This document shows positions 33,402-44,879 of a stretch of DNA of 64,000 bases, piece by piece. The first letter of the stretch is position 1; every line of letters begins with the position of its first letter. The notes beneath the pieces are model-generated. The model had not been told where the DNA came from. It did no database searches and saw only the letters and a program-made list of their open reading frames with translations. This stretch comes from Euclidia mi (Eukaryota; Arthropoda; Insecta; Lepidoptera; Erebidae): contig OX123186.2 in assembly GCA_944739405.2 (NCBI GenBank), positions 89,631,034 to 89,695,033 of the forward strand. The letters are read 5' to 3'. Made by a program: the position numbers and the translations under genes.

Positions 33402-33512
33402 CGGTTTCAATATCGATGTATCCATGGATTTGGCTACTAGAAATATATATTATGTCAATGATGTATCTATCTCTAATAGCGAAATCCGTCGATAGATCGA
33501 ATATTGAAACCG
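33402..33512. mobile_element. Very small MITE
   Basis: Ends 'cggtttcaatatcgatgta' and the complement of 'atcgaatattgaaaccg' are inverted, and 'atggattt'/'aaatccgt' pair further in. 111 bp. Less perfect relatives are at about 11855-11995 and 49870-50022. All three have 'ggctac', 'atgtca' and a 'tctatc' element in the same order. Confidence 0.65.
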
Positions 33513-33951
33513 ATCGAAAGTAAGAACGTGCTTTTAATGTGATGTACTGATAAAAACGTTGAAGGAAAATAATGATTATTGTGTAGTTCAATATTGTAAA
33601 TCATGAATTGTTTATATTCGTATATTCTTGTAGTATTCTTTATTCTTATTGTAATATGCTATTTACACAAATAAACTGTATTGACATTCTCCGATTTTTT
33701 TTAATTCGTTTTCAGTGATCATACTTTGATTACGGTATCAGAATATACATAGATATAGGTACTATGTGTAAGGCTGTGTTTTCAGGGAGTAACATAATTT
33801 GTGTAAATTTTATTCCATTCGTCACTTATTCCATTTGTTTTATTCTTCGAACTGATTCCATAATTATAAAGAAATATAGTTTTTCTTGAATACATAATTC
33901 AGAATTATATTAATGGTTAATATTATAAAAAGTATTTTGCTTATTTTTCAG

Positions 33952-34145
33952 TAGCAGTTTTCCAGTTTACCCGTCAGGGTTTTCCTGCGATACACTACGG
34001 CGGTTACAGATTCTTGCTAAAGCATGACTCTAGGAACTCTATTAAGAAACTGTTCAGGTGTAGCCGCTGGGTGCAAGGCTGCAGGGCTACCATGACCACG
34101 ATAGATAACAATATAATCAGATCCAATATCTGCCATAATCACTGA
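33952..34145 (+). CDS. mod(mdg4): Alternative terminal FLYWCH exon 18 (Phe in place of core Trp)
   Basis: Acceptor tgcttatttttcag ends at 33951. TA, then A-V-F-Q-F-T-R-Q-G-F-P-A-I-H-Y-G, G-Y-R-F-L-L-K-H-D-S-R-N-S, L-F-R-C-S-R-W-V-Q-G-C-R-A-T-M, I-D-N-N-I-I-R and C-H-N-H before TGA 34143-34145. The absence of an in-frame start codon near its 5' end is expected for an internal splice product. It shares R-C-S-x-W, the A-V-F-x-x-T-R start and Phe-for-Trp with exon 17, so the two are a recent duplicate pair. Confidence 0.92.
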
Positions 34146-35000
34146 CTGACAAAAGTGCCAGATAGCCCTTCAAATCGATGTTTAAAATGTTGTAACTTAG
34201 TCAAAAGAACTCCTTATAAATTATTTGCCTGCTGCTCCGATCGCGTGATTTATAAACCGAAACCTTCCTCAGGAATCACACTATCTATAGGTGAAAACTG
34301 TACAATAATCCTTTAGGTAGTTTTTGAGTGTATCGTGATCACACAGAAAGATACGACGAAAAGGAGACTTTATTTTAAAATATGTATAAATATGTACCTT
34401 ATGTATAGATTTTATTATCAGTAAATTTTCAAGTCGAATGTTTTATAAGCAATTTTCTATTAATGGTGCATCCACAAAGCGTTTAGTTGTTGTTAAGCAA
34501 CATCTAGAAACACAGTTACATTTAATTACATTTAGCAACAATATATTCCAATACCTCGACTGCTTTGTTATAACATCTTGTGCACACATTCTCAAATGTT
34601 GCTCAACAGAAAGCTACTGCGGTGTGAATTAATAATAATTTAAGATTTTAGGTAATAGTACTTATTTAAAGATTATCTAAAAATTGTTTATATTCGGTTA
34701 TAATAATATCTATTTTATATTTTTAGAAAAAGATGATGTTGATATTTAAGGCACAGCATATATTTATATTCATCTTGTATATCTTGTTTTATGTTAAAAA
34801 TAAATATATTTTTGGTCATTTTAGATGATACATGCCATTTGATTACTTTAAGATACTATTCCATTTTATAACTAACTATTACTTGAATTTTAAAGATTAC
34901 CCATGTGTCATATATTATAATTTAAGGTTTATGTGTTCGATGTTTTTTTTATATTCTTAGCAATAATCTCGAAATGCATAACACATATTGTTTTTATAAT
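34146..35000. other. Spacer after exon 18
   Basis: AT-rich, without recognised genes or repeats. The frame 34438-34632 has no motif. Confidence 0.4.
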
Positions 35001-35238
35001 CATCATCATCATCATCAGCCTTTATCACTCCACTGCTGGACTAGGCCTCTCCTTTGAAAGGAGGAATTGGCCTACTATACCACGCTGGCCAAACGGGTTG
35101 GTATAGGGTTTGTATCAAGTTTTCCTTCTCTTACAGTGCTGTTTTCTGCATAATAAGCTCCCTCTGTCGGCTCTTACGACACCCATGGGATGATATGGGG
35201 TGGTGACAATCCGTATTCTTAATCCGTCACCACACGGA
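35001..35238 (+). repeat. SINE-like repeat family C
   Basis: Begins with a (cat)n stretch, then 'ccactgctggactaggcctc', 'ccacgctggccaaacgggtt', 'cagtgctgttttctgcataa' and 'ccgtcaccacacgga'. Same family as 13154-13387 (reverse) and 63011-63158. Confidence 0.78.
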
Positions 35239-35797
35239 TAATATTTTATATATAGATAGTTTTTATAATACTAAAATCAAAATATTTATGTTAAAGTTCT
35301 ACAGCGTGTAATTGTTAAAAAAAACTATTATTATTTTATCTTCGGGAAGGGTGTCATCGTTGTCTCAAGTACTAGTTGTCATAAGATCATCGACATTTCT
35401 AATTTTAGTAGCATCCTGAATGCTACCAAAAATAGAAACTGTCATGGCCGCCAGACTCTTGCGCCAATGTGTGTTAAAAGGGAAATACGTCTAGACAATA
35501 AATATCACATTTATGTTCTACTATTCATATCATTCATTCTGACTATTCATATCTTTGGTACATTGTTTCTCATACGTTTGAAAAATATTATTTTTATACT
35601 TATATTATGGACAATGTTATCATTTGTTTCCTTTAGAGGCATATTTCTTGAAAATCTTTTTTTTTTAATTTCAGGTATTTTATTTTATTTTTAATATGTT
35701 GATTCAAAAACTTTTGTGCTTGTTGTCACTAATTATTGAACCCAGGTAAAATTATAATGTTTTGACAAGCTTTATGTTTTTGTTTCATGTAGTTAAA

Positions 35798-37053
35798 ATG
35801 CATGGAAAACGAAAACGACACACTGATCGCGGCCTGACGTCTGCAGAGGTGATGATTCAAGCGGTGAGGGCGGTAGGACCTGGCAATTCGATAAGAAGTG
35901 TTGCCAAAGATTTCAATATTAACTACAGGACACTGACTAGATATTATAAAAAATATGAACACAGAGAGAAGGATGCTTTGATTTCTGTAGGCTACGTAAA
36001 AGTAAGGCAAGTTTTCAAAGAAGAAGATGAAGAAAAATTTACAAAATATTTACAAAGAGCAGCTAATATATACTTTGGGCTGACTCCTATAGAAGTCCGT
36101 AAGTTAGCTTATCAATATGCTGTAGCTTTAGATCGAAAATTTCCTGAAGCTTGGACGAGAAATGCCATGGCTGGTGAAGACTGGTTTAAGAGTTTTATTG
36201 GGCGACATCAAGAACTAAGCATTCGAAAACCTGCGACTAGCCCTGCACGACCAATTAGCTTATAAAAAATGACGTAAATTTGTTCTTCGATAACTTAGGA
36301 AAAATTTTAGAGAAATACAATTTTGAAGGTCAAGACATATGGAATGTTGATGAAGCTGGAATTATTACTATTCAAAAGCCACAAAAACTTGTCGTACGAA
36401 GAGGAATGAATCAGACTGGAGCCTTAACATCTGCCCAACGAGAAACACTTGTTATGATTGCTATTGCCGTGTCAGCTACAGGAAACAGCATACCACCATT
36501 TTTTGTTTTTCCTCGAAAAATTTTTGCAGACAACTTTGTCGCTGACGGACCAAATGGATCGACAGTTAGCGCCAACCCATCTGGCTGGATGAACGAAGAC
36601 TGCTTTTACGTCTATATGCAACAGTTTGTACGATACACTGGCTGCAGCTCTGAACGGACATTGTTATTACTTTTGGATAACCACGATTCCCATCTGTCTA
36701 TTAAAATTTTAGATTATTGCAAAGAAAACGGCGTTATTATATTGTCGTTTCCGCCTCATGGCTCCTATAAACTTCAACCGCTGGACCGCAGTGTTTACGA
36801 AACCTTGAAGAGGCATGTTCGTGTTGCTTGTGATGACTGGGTTAAGAAACATCCTGGCAAAACAATGACTATTCATGATATTTCCGCTATTGTCAAAACT
36901 AGTTTACCACCAGCTATAACTCCTCAAAACATTAAATCTGGGTTTTCAGTAAGTGGCATATGGCCTTATAATCGTAATATTTTTACTGATATAGACTTCG
37001 CTCCACTTTATGTCACTGATAGACCAGAAATTCAGGAAATCGAGAACAACTAA
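35798..37053 (+). pseudogene. Pogo-like (Tigger type) transposase with one frameshift
   Basis: First frame (35798-36265): K-R-K-R-H-T-D-R-G-L-T, then V-M-I-Q-A-V-R with S-V-A-K-D-F-N-I-N-Y-R-T-L-T-R-Y-Y-K-K, a Psq-type helix-turn-helix. It continues to M-A-G-E-D-W-F-K-S-F and stops. The second frame (36280-37053), shifted by one register, holds the DDE domain: W-N-V-D-E-A-G (first Asp about 36349), L-L-L-D-N-H-D-S-H (second), L-Q-P-L-D-R-S-V-Y (third) and S-G-I-W-P-Y-N-R. A single small indel between 36240 and 36280 separates them. Role: cut-and-paste transposition into TA. Terminal repeats were not found by eye. The HTH part may remain translatable. Confidence 0.85.
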
Positions 37054-37616
37054 TCAAAATAAAAATGCATTTTACCCTCACAACCCACTTAAGAAGGGCC
37101 CTAGCAGAGCAACAGAAGAACCAAGACAAAGATAGTCCCAAAAGAGAAAACACACTAAGCGGTACAAATTTAATAAGCGATTTACCTATAAAATATGTAC
37201 AGTAAATAAGGGCTGATTAACCATTAAATATAAGACAAAGAAAATTTGCATTTTTATTTTTAGTTTTGAATTTAAAACGTTCATTTATATTTTCTGACAA
37301 CTAGTACCAAGCTCCCAACTGAAATTTCAATCAAACCACAGCCAAGATTATATAAAATTACGTATTCTGGCTGATATATCATCGCAGAGCCCAAATAAGT
37401 GAGGCTAAAAATACTAAAATTTGCTGGTGGGTTCCTTTTCTGACGTAAGCCACGCATTTTGAAGGGATTTTTTTTATATCCAAACTCTATGGTGTTGAAT
37501 AGAGCTTGAAAGCTTAGGACAGATGACGCTGCGAGCGAATGTTAGCTTGCTATAAATATCCTATGCTAGTTAGACAATAAGATATGCTAGCTAATAAAAT
37601 ATTTTATTTCTTTCAG
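37054..37616. other. 3' flank of the transposase and upstream intron of exon 19
   Basis: No gene. Contains the pyrimidine tract of exon 19. I could not identify the transposon's inverted repeat in this stretch. Confidence 0.4.
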
Positions 37617-37810
37617 CACCGCTCATAATAAAATCGAGATGCGGCAAACCAAAGATGTATTTAGACGGACACACGTACAACCTACAGAATCCTAACGCTG
37701 CGAAGAAGATGTGGAGATGTGTCAAGTGGTCTGGACCATTAAAATGCCGAGCTTTGGTACAAACATTCGACGGAAAGATTATAAGTTATCGAGAGCCACA
37801 TACACACTAA
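37617..37810 (+). CDS. mod(mdg4): Alternative terminal FLYWCH exon 19
   Basis: Acceptor atttctttcag ends at 37616. CA, then P-L-I-I-K-S-R-C-G-K-P-K-M-Y-L-D-G, H-T-Y-N-L-Q-N-P-N, K-M-W-R-C-V-K-W-S-G-P-L-K-C-R-A-L, F-D-G-K-I-I and P-H-T-H before TAA 37808-37810. All four ligands are present; Cys-Cys spacing is eight residues. It has no close relative nearby. Confidence 0.9.
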
Positions 37811-38249
37811 ATATTTAATATACGTTAAGACTTTCAAGCAGACCTTGTAAGATGACCATGTCACTCCACCACACCCACGTCATTTCAGACATGCCATGCA
37901 TTGTTTTGTAGATGACAAATTAATAGTTCATTTGAGAATTTGGGTATATTTCATTGTAAGGTAAACAATATACTAAGTTCATAATTTTCCTCTGAATATG
38001 TATATCATTGATGGCTCGTTTCTGTAACTTCTGATTTGATGGTATAAGGTTGGCTTCATAGTTTGAAGATTTTTTAACTATAAGAATTCTTGTATAATTC
38101 TGTCGACACTATTATAACTTAAAGTTGTAAATGTGTGTTTTAATTTATTTGATTTTAAACTTTCGCGATTAGTATACATTATACAAGGTTATATAGCGGG
38201 TCTTACTCGCGATAAATCTTATATTTAAGGCAAATACCTCGGTTTTTTT

Positions 38250-38770
38250 GCCAACGTTGCGGCTGACTTGCTTCAGCCGTGGTCGCGGCGGGACTGGTGA
38301 GCTCAGCGCCGTCCTTGTGTTGTGCGGGTTTTGGCACCTACCCTCACTGGATTTTTATTTTTGTTTTTAACCGCACTGTCGGTACCTCGACACACTACAC
38401 TAATGACGTCTACACACTGTTGAGCTGTATCATTGCGGCGGTGTTTACACTATTGATGGATTCCAAGTTGTTGATAATCTCAATCCATCCTCCCGGTTGA
38501 AATTCTTGTGTTTTTTGATTTCAACCGCTTCACGCACTATCCTGGAGTAATAGTGACGTTCGGTGGACAAGACCTGTGGTTGATGTAGTTCTATCCAGTG
38601 GTTTGGTCCAGACTCCAATAAATGTTCAGCTATAGCGGACTTATTTACTTGTCGATTTTTCACAGCTGCGATATGTTCCTTGACCCTTTCCGCAATTATA
38701 TACACACAAATAAAATTGGAGTGTCTGTTTGTACTATTAAAATAACCACTTTTTACTAAATGCATATGGA
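38250..38770 (-). mobile_element. Penelope-like element fragment
   Basis: Minus strand 38445-38765: V-K-E-H-I-A-A-V-K-N, A-I-A-E-H-L-L-E-S-G, H-W-I-E-L-H-Q-P-Q-V-L, R-I-V-R-E-A-V-E-I-K-K-H and N-F-N-R-E-D-G-L-R. The downstream 'gccaacgttgcggctgactt' (38250 side) is typical Penelope-like end sequence. Reverse transcriptase lacking. Confidence 0.75.
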
Positions 38771-38784
38771 TGGATATACACGGT

Positions 38785-38985
38785 ACATATACCGAAATGA
38801 CATTTTTTTAAATTTTTGTCTGTCTGTCTGTTTGTTCTCGGTAATCTCTAGAACGGCTGGACCGATTTTGACGGGACTTTCACTGGCGGATAGCTGATGT
38901 ACCAAGGAGTAACTTAGGTTATAATTTAACCGGGTACGCGAAGTAGTTCCCTCAGGACGCGGGTGAAACCCGGGAAACAGCTAGT
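38785..38985. repeat. Helitron-like 3' fragment
   Basis: 'ctgtctgtctgtttgttctc', 'gaacggctggaccgattttg' and a terminal 'gtgaaacccgggaaacagct' followed by agta. This arrangement is typical of lepidopteran non-autonomous Helitrons, which end in CTAG. Confidence 0.6.
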
Positions 38986-39121
38986 AGTCTATAAATAAAG
39001 TCCTTTTATCCGATCCTTAACTGTTATATTCATTGTCTTATGTATTTTCCGACATGTTTAAATTTTTATTGTGTGTTTTAATGCATTTTGTATACGTAAG
39101 GTTTGGCAAAAATAAATAATT

Positions 39122-40255
39122 ATGGACTTACTAACTTCAATAAAGTTCTTAATGTACGCTGATGACTTGAAGGTATTTAAAGTAATACGAACTTTGGAAG
39201 ACTGTCAGTATATTCAAGAGGACTTAGACAGACTAACTGCCTATTGTATAGACAATAAACTGCATTTTAGTATTCCCAAATGTAACTACATCCATTTCAC
39301 TAAGAATACTTCCATCGTCAACTTCAATTATAACCTAAACTGTAAACCATTAAATAATATCTTTATAGTAAAGGATCTGGGTGTTCTCTTTGATGCTAAA
39401 TTGTCCTTAAACCAGCATATAGAAGCCATAGTCAATAGAGCCTTTAAGATGTATGGATTCGTGATGAGATCTTCCACTGAATTTAAGCGTGTCTCAATCT
39501 ATCTCTATTTGTACAAGACGCTCATTGTGCTCATTGTTCTCAGTTAGAATATACGGTCCCTATTTGGAAACCCTTTTACCAAAAGTACGTGGTTGCAATA
39601 GAGAGGGTACAGCGAAAATACCTCCGTGCCATACACTACAGATGTAGCAGGACTAAGACTTATCTCTCATAGTCCCAACTTCTAGATAAGTACAAGCTTA
39701 TCAGCTTGGAAAATCGGCGCAAATACCTTGAGGCCAACGTTCTTCATGACATCGTCCATAATCACTTTGATGCCATCGATCTGACGAGTAAACTGTGCTA
39801 TTCTGTCCCCGAACAATTCACGTGCGTCAGGTTCGTGCACGTACTCTGTTTGCTTTAAACCCGTGTCGTACGAACTCTGGCCTGTAGCCCTATTTATCAA
39901 ATGTTGGAATTAAAAATAAATGGAAAATTTAAAGCAAATATTATAAAAAAAGTATCTGAATTGTTATGTTATAAAATTATTTATTGCACGATTAAATTAA
40001 ATGAAGTTGTTTTTAATATAAATAGTGGTAAACAACAAAATTGTTGCTAGTCCATTTTTTGAAAGTATATTATAAGTATTGTATAAATATTTGTTATTTG
40101 TGGTAATGCTCGTCTAGTGGCAACCACTTGCCTTTAAAATATGTAGTATCTGAGCATAATGTAGTGGACTGCAACATTACTACTAAGTTTTTGTTAGCAT
40201 TATGTCATGATATATGTCGGAGTTGTATAATATCCCTAATAAATAAATAAATAAT
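39122..40255 (+). mobile_element. 5'-truncated, broken LINE (Jockey/CR1-like)
   Basis: Begins at the reverse transcriptase catalytic motif: F-L-M-Y-A-D-D-L-K-V-F-K, then L-T-A-Y-C-I-D-N-K-L and V-K-D-L-G-V-L-F-D-A-K-L. Frameshifts and stops follow (after 39546 and near 39669), with I-E-R-V-Q-R-K-Y-L still visible. It ends in 'aataaataaataaataatta'. Same general family as the LINE at 20360-23051 but older. Confidence 0.78.
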
Positions 40256-41278
40256 TATTATTTAAGTAATTCAGATTAAGATGTTGATAATACTTATAAT
40301 TATTATCGTACGTAGGTATGTATTTTGTTACTTTGCCAAGATCTTGTGTAACGGCAGCTATCGGTTGTCAAAAAATAGATGCCTAACCAAAATTCTCTCA
40401 ATAGAACCAAATAATCATTGTGTAATTCATGTATGTGTTTTGCTTCTCTTTTTTTTCTTGACTGATAAAATATATTGACATAATATAGGTACTTTTAAGA
40501 TGACACGATATTATTACATATATACCTATCTGTGTTGCCGTAGTTAAGATAAAATGTAGTATTTATAAGTGTAAATAACGTATTAAACTGATTAGATACA
40601 AATATTACGAATAATGAGTTTTACTGATACGTGATATTCATAGTTTTATGAATGACCTATGATTTATGATATGGTATCCATTCTGAAAACAATGAATGTA
40701 GTTAGTCATATCTTGTATAGAGTATTAAATAGCTTAGTAGTAAGAAAATGTTGTAATATTTCGAATCAGTTTTGATAATATAAATTTGTAATAGTACATT
40801 TTCTTACTATAAAGTTCAACTCAAGGTAAAATGGACGCGATCACTTCCTACATATGTACACACATCGTACACACATTCATCACATAGAAAACTTTATATA
40901 AAATATGTATGTATGTAATGTGTGTATGTTGGGCTTTATTTTTGGACCAAAAGCGTATAATTTAGGCGGTTTTCCATTATTGACTTCACTCTTAATAAAC
41001 GCCATGCTGTCTAACTATTTACTTGACTAATAACTAATATAGCATATTGCCATAATAATACATTTTAATACAAGATCGACATCGACTTTTAAGCTAGAGG
41101 TTCACTGCTGGAAAGCCCAAAGGTTTTCCCTAAGACCGATTTTGAGCCGCCCGCATCCAGCAGCTTTCTGCAAACATAACAAGACCATTACGAACCATTT
41201 CCGCAAATATAATCATAGTATTTAGATAACGAAATAGTTCTAGTTTTAGGCATATAATAATTTATACCTTTATTTTAG
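40256..41278. other. Spacer before exon 20
   Basis: AT-rich, without recognised gene. Around 40890-40930 'atgtatgtatgtaatgtgtg' microsatellite-like sequence. 41100-41160 carries a 'tttgagccgcccgcatccag' piece also seen in altered form at 59445-59470 ('ttttgagttgccacatccaa'), both next to FLYWCH exons. Confidence 0.4.
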
Positions 41279-41499
41279 CTCTAGGTCTAATGTTCTCCAC
41301 TACGAAATCTGGCAACCCTGTGATCCATTACAAAGGGTTTCGGTACAATCTGCATAGCAACAGCAAAGGGGTCAACGGATATTTCGTGTGTGTCAAGAAG
41401 GGATTTGGTTGCAGAGCAATTATAAGGACCCATAATAAGCAAGTTATAGACATGAGGAACAATCACAACCATACTTCGACTTCACGGTATCCTTATTAA
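41279..41499 (+). CDS. mod(mdg4): Alternative terminal FLYWCH exon 20 (Phe in place of core Trp)
   Basis: Acceptor tacctttattttag ends at 41278. CT, then L-G-L-M-F-S-T-T-K-S-G-N-P-V-I-H-Y-K-G, F-R-Y-N-L-H-S-N-S-K-G, G-Y-F-V-C-V-K-K-G-F-G-C-R-A-I-I, N-K-Q-V-I-D, N-H-N-H and a tail T-S-T-S-R-Y-P-Y to TAA (ends 41499). The core Trp is Phe. All ligands are intact. Confidence 0.9.
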
Positions 41500-41682
41500 G
41501 CTGATTAAAAATACTGGTACTTCTTTTTAATCAGCCCTACCTATATATAATGATAAACAATATAGAAAACAGCTATTTACTCAATGTATACGAAATACGT
41601 TGCAGAAATTTTTTTTCGTCTGTTTGAGCCGAATAATCTACGATAATTTTTATGTAAATCTCGCAACTTAGGTTATGTTGAC

Positions 41683-42107
41683 ATGCATACATACATACAT
41701 ACATATCGTCACGCCTTTTATCCCCGAAGGGGTAGGCAGAGGTGTATTTCTACACCCACTTTTCGCCAGATATACTTTAGTCCCACGTAATAAGGGGCGA
41801 GCTTATTGCCGTACCGGGCACATTTCCAGACTCCGTGCTGCTACTGAGACTTTCGTGACAGAAAAACCCAATAACACTGCCCGACCCAGGAATCGAACCC
41901 GGGACCTCCCGATCCCACGTGCACATTTATGCTGCGAGACCAACGAGGCAGTCGTAAAGGGGTTTGATGTCGAGTTTTCCGTCTCTACGCAAAGATGGTA
42001 TTTGCATCGTGTTATCCCTTAGTCGCCTCCTACGACACCCACGGGAAGATAGGGAGTGGTGACACTTGTATTCTATGCCGTCAGCCACACGACTGACGGC
42101 ATAGAAT
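41683..42107 (-). repeat. tRNA-derived SINE, family D, reverse copy, with terminal hairpin
   Basis: The + strand reads (catacata)n, 'cacgccttttatccccgaag', 'gggtaggcagaggtgtattt', 'aggaatcgaacccgggacct' (complement of a T-arm) and 'gcctcctacgacacccacgg'. It ends in a perfect 15-bp hairpin 'attctatgccgtcag' (42070-42107). Partial relatives are at 50150-50285 and 61540-61620 in the opposite orientation. Confidence 0.78.
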
Positions 42108-42328
42108 GCTTTTTGTTGACCTTAGCAAAATATATGTGTTTTGTAAATAAAAGAAATGAAAAACTAGTAATTACGCGGTCAAAGCGTATGTTTACTTATT
42201 TTGTCTTATTTGTAAGTAATGAACACATAAGAATGCTTTGTATAAGAAAATATTTTATTTTTGTACGGGGGAAAACATAGAGAAGTAGGTTTGTACCGTA
42301 CCATAGGTTAAAATCTAGCCTTAAAATA

Positions 42329-42397
42329 CGAAAAATGCGATTTCACACACCTGCCTATGTTGTATACACAGGCAGGTGTGTGAAATCGCATTTTTCG
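42329..42397. repeat. Perfect hairpin with 28-bp arms
   Basis: Left arm 'cgaaaaatgcgatttcacac' plus 'acctgcct' (42329-42356); the right arm to 42397 is its exact reverse complement; loop about 13 bases. No mismatches. Could be a foldback element or a precursor-like hairpin. Confidence 0.88.
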
Positions 42398-42769
42398 TCG
42401 TAGATTGGTTTATCGGTAAACAGTTACCATGTTATCTGGTCGAAGCCGTATGTTTTTAAACTTTGATGTTGTACGTAATTAGTGCGCAATTATGTATTAT
42501 TACTATTATTCGACATAGTCAGTACCGAAACAGTTATAAATTATGAATTAAACATAATAATTGTGTATTGTCATTTAGAGCGAATTATACATAGAGTGAG
42601 ACGTTGCATTTATGCTGAAATGGCTTTTTATTGGTAATTAACTAATTATATACTTAAGTCTTAACCTCAAAATGTATCAATGTCGCATGTGAGTATTTTC
42701 TACTTAATTGTACTTATTTATTTTCGTCCAGTGATAGATATGTAACCTGGTTAAAAACTACAAAAACCC

Positions 42770-42926
42770 TAGGCTAATTTCGGAATATCCCTTCTTAGTG
42801 CTCCCCTACGAGTCCCAAAGTACATACTTACATGTCAAATTTCAGCTTCATGCGCCCAACAGTTTTGGCTGTGTGTTGTTTGTCAGTCACTTAGTAAGCC
42901 GAGACTTTTATATATACAGATGATGT
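42770..42926. repeat. Helitron/LEP1-like dispersed repeat
   Basis: 'tttcggaatatcccttctta', 'ctcccctacgagtccc', 'caaatttcagcttcatgcgc', 'gtttgtcagtcact' and 'ttttatatatacagatgatg', the same block order as at 13680 and 56890. It ends about 80 bases before exon 21. Confidence 0.6.
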
Positions 42927-43006
42927 TTTGAGTAATGATTTGGAATCCGTAGCTGTTTTACATATAAAGACACCACGCCCTTATCCTTCTTTTTCAATTG
43001 CTACAG

Positions 43007-43203
43007 AGTCACGGATAGTAGTGTCAAGAATGGGCAAGCCAATGTTACTGCTGGGAGCCTATCGGTTCTACCAACATACAAGCTACCGCAATGATGGACC
43101 CAAGACCTTGTGGATGTGTGTCAAGTATCGTGCGGGATGCCGCGCGTCCATCTTTACTTTCGAAAATGTGATCATACGGCAAAACAAATATCATAATCAC
43201 TAA
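43007..43203 (+). CDS. mod(mdg4): Alternative terminal FLYWCH exon 21, first of the 3' subfamily
   Basis: Acceptor caattgctacag ends at 43006. AG, then S-R-I-V-V-S-R-M-G-K-P-M-L-L-L-G, A-Y-R-F-Y-Q-H-T-S-Y-R-N-D-G-P-K-T-L-W-M-C-V-K, G-C-R-A-S-I, F-E-N-V-I-I-R and Y-H-N-H before TAA (ends 43203). The H-x-S-Y-R-N-x-G-P linker and K-P-M-L core define a subfamily found only from here to 59.4 kb. All ligands are present. The frame is open upstream to 42928, but that part is repeat and intron. Confidence 0.93.
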
Positions 43204-43945
43204 TAAACTCTCTCTGTGGAGTCAGTCCCTATCATGTCTGAGGATCGTGGAACGGATTAATAATATAAGTCATGCAGACGATATGGTTCTGCGGAGCCCA
43301 TCAATCAGGGCATTAAGGAAGCTGATTAACGTACCTATGTGAATCTTACGCTCAGAGCCATAGGCTCAAATATAATGCACCAAAGAGTGAATGCATTGTA
43401 TTTAATAACTTAAGCAGTAAAGGCTATAGCACAACTCCACCGGTTATGCTGTGATGCAGACCTCTAAAAAGAGTAGCTAATTTTAAATATCTCGGTCATT
43501 GGGTCTCAGACGATTTGAAAGACAACCTTGATGTAGAACGGAAACGCCGGTCGCTGGCTGTTCGATGTGGAATGTTGGCCCACAGGTTTACTCGTTGTAC
43601 GGCTCAGGTTAAGGTGACGCTTTTCAAAGCCTACTGCCAATCTGTTTACACGTGCAGCCTGTGGGTGATCTTCACGCAGAGGGCATATTGTGGCTTGCGG
43701 CAACATAAACATAACGATGGGGCTGCCGCGCTTATGTAGCGCGTCCGGCATGTTTGCCGACGCCGACGTTGACAGTTTTTCGGCCATCATGCGCAAAAAA
43801 GGCGCATCTCTGCTGCACCGTGTTCGCGCCAGCCTCTTGGAACGTTTGCTGATAGTGGGACTCTCCGATCTTGGGGCGGTGGAGACGACTGCATGCAGTC
43901 AAGTAGACTATCCCGGGATCGGCGTGTTTCACGCTTAAAATAAGT
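43204..43945 (+). mobile_element. Decayed LINE reverse transcriptase C-terminal fragment
   Basis: Across several frames: S-H-A-D-D-M-V-L (near 43270), N-A-P-K-S-E-C-I-V-F-N, K-R-V-A-N-F-K-Y-L-G-H-W-V-S-D-D, R-R-S-L-A-V-R-C-G-M-L-A and F-K-A-Y-C-Q-S-V-Y-T-C-S-L-W. An R4/Dong- or RTE-style lepidopteran LINE, abutting exon 21. Confidence 0.72.
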
Positions 43946-44502
43946 GTTACTAACACTAGTTTATAAGTTTACAATGTGACTAACGAATATGGAACAATTC
44001 TGAAATATTTTTTTATTATTATGTTTCTCTTTACAGGATTATTCTTCTAACATTTGGTATTAAAAGAATAACCAGACCTTTGGAAGGCTTGCATGGGCAT
44101 ATGGATCCAACGTGCAGAGGCCTATAGAGAGTTTATTAAAGTAGTCATTGATCAAAACAATATATTGTATTTTTTTAAAGCATTATATTACTAGCATAGA
44201 TTAAGCGTGTGTCAGAAACACCACATATGTATACATAAAAGCATATATATATTATTAAATACACCATACTACAATTTACACTTTGGAACTTAAGATGTTT
44301 ATGTAAAAGTGAGGTAGTTCTAAATAAAAGATAGTTTGTAGGATTTAAAGACTTTAATTAATTAATAAGATTGAAATGAAACATATCTTTCAAATTATAC
44401 CTTAAGTAGATTTATTCCTTGAAAATAATAGTTACGGCACATAATATTAGAGTATAGTATATACGTTACATGAGTTGAGGTTTCAATTACAAGTAAGTAT
44501 TC
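43946..44502. other. Spacer after LINE fragment
   Basis: AT-rich; no supported gene or family-level repeat. Confidence 0.4.
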
Positions 44503-44879
44503 CATCATTCTCTTAGCGTTATCCCTGTTTCAATCTGGGGTCCGCTTCCTAGTCTAACCGGATTTGGCTGAATATTACTTAGCTTTTCCACAGAGCGACT
44601 GCCTGTCTGACCTCTGCAACCCGAAGGGATAGCGATATTCCATGGTTTAGACTAGTGTCAGTTTATTTAGAAGGTACTGACGCCCTGTAACGACTGTCAA
44701 AGATCTTCATGACAACCGGGACCGACGACTTAACGTGCTCTCCGAGGCACGGGACAAGCGATAATTAACAATTCAATACGCACAATAACTCCGAAAAGTC
44801 TTTGGTGCGCGCCGTGGATCCGAACCCGATACTCTCTGCATGGCAATCTGTTGGTATCTCCACTAGGCTATCGCTGCCT
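44503..44879 (-). repeat. tRNA-derived SINE, family B, full-length reverse copy
   Basis: Nearly the same sequence as 27316-27704: 'accggatttggctgaatatt', 'cgactgcctgtctgacctc', 'gtgctctccgaggcacggga' and the complement of the tRNA-like head ending 'ctatcgctgcc'. Confidence 0.87.

Noticed and set aside
41675..42022. 115-codon plus-strand frame
   Set aside because: Lies across SINE family D; composition and repetition explain it.
43506..43956. Several overlapping frames on both strands
   Set aside because: They are pieces and shadows of one decayed LINE reverse transcriptase C-terminal region.
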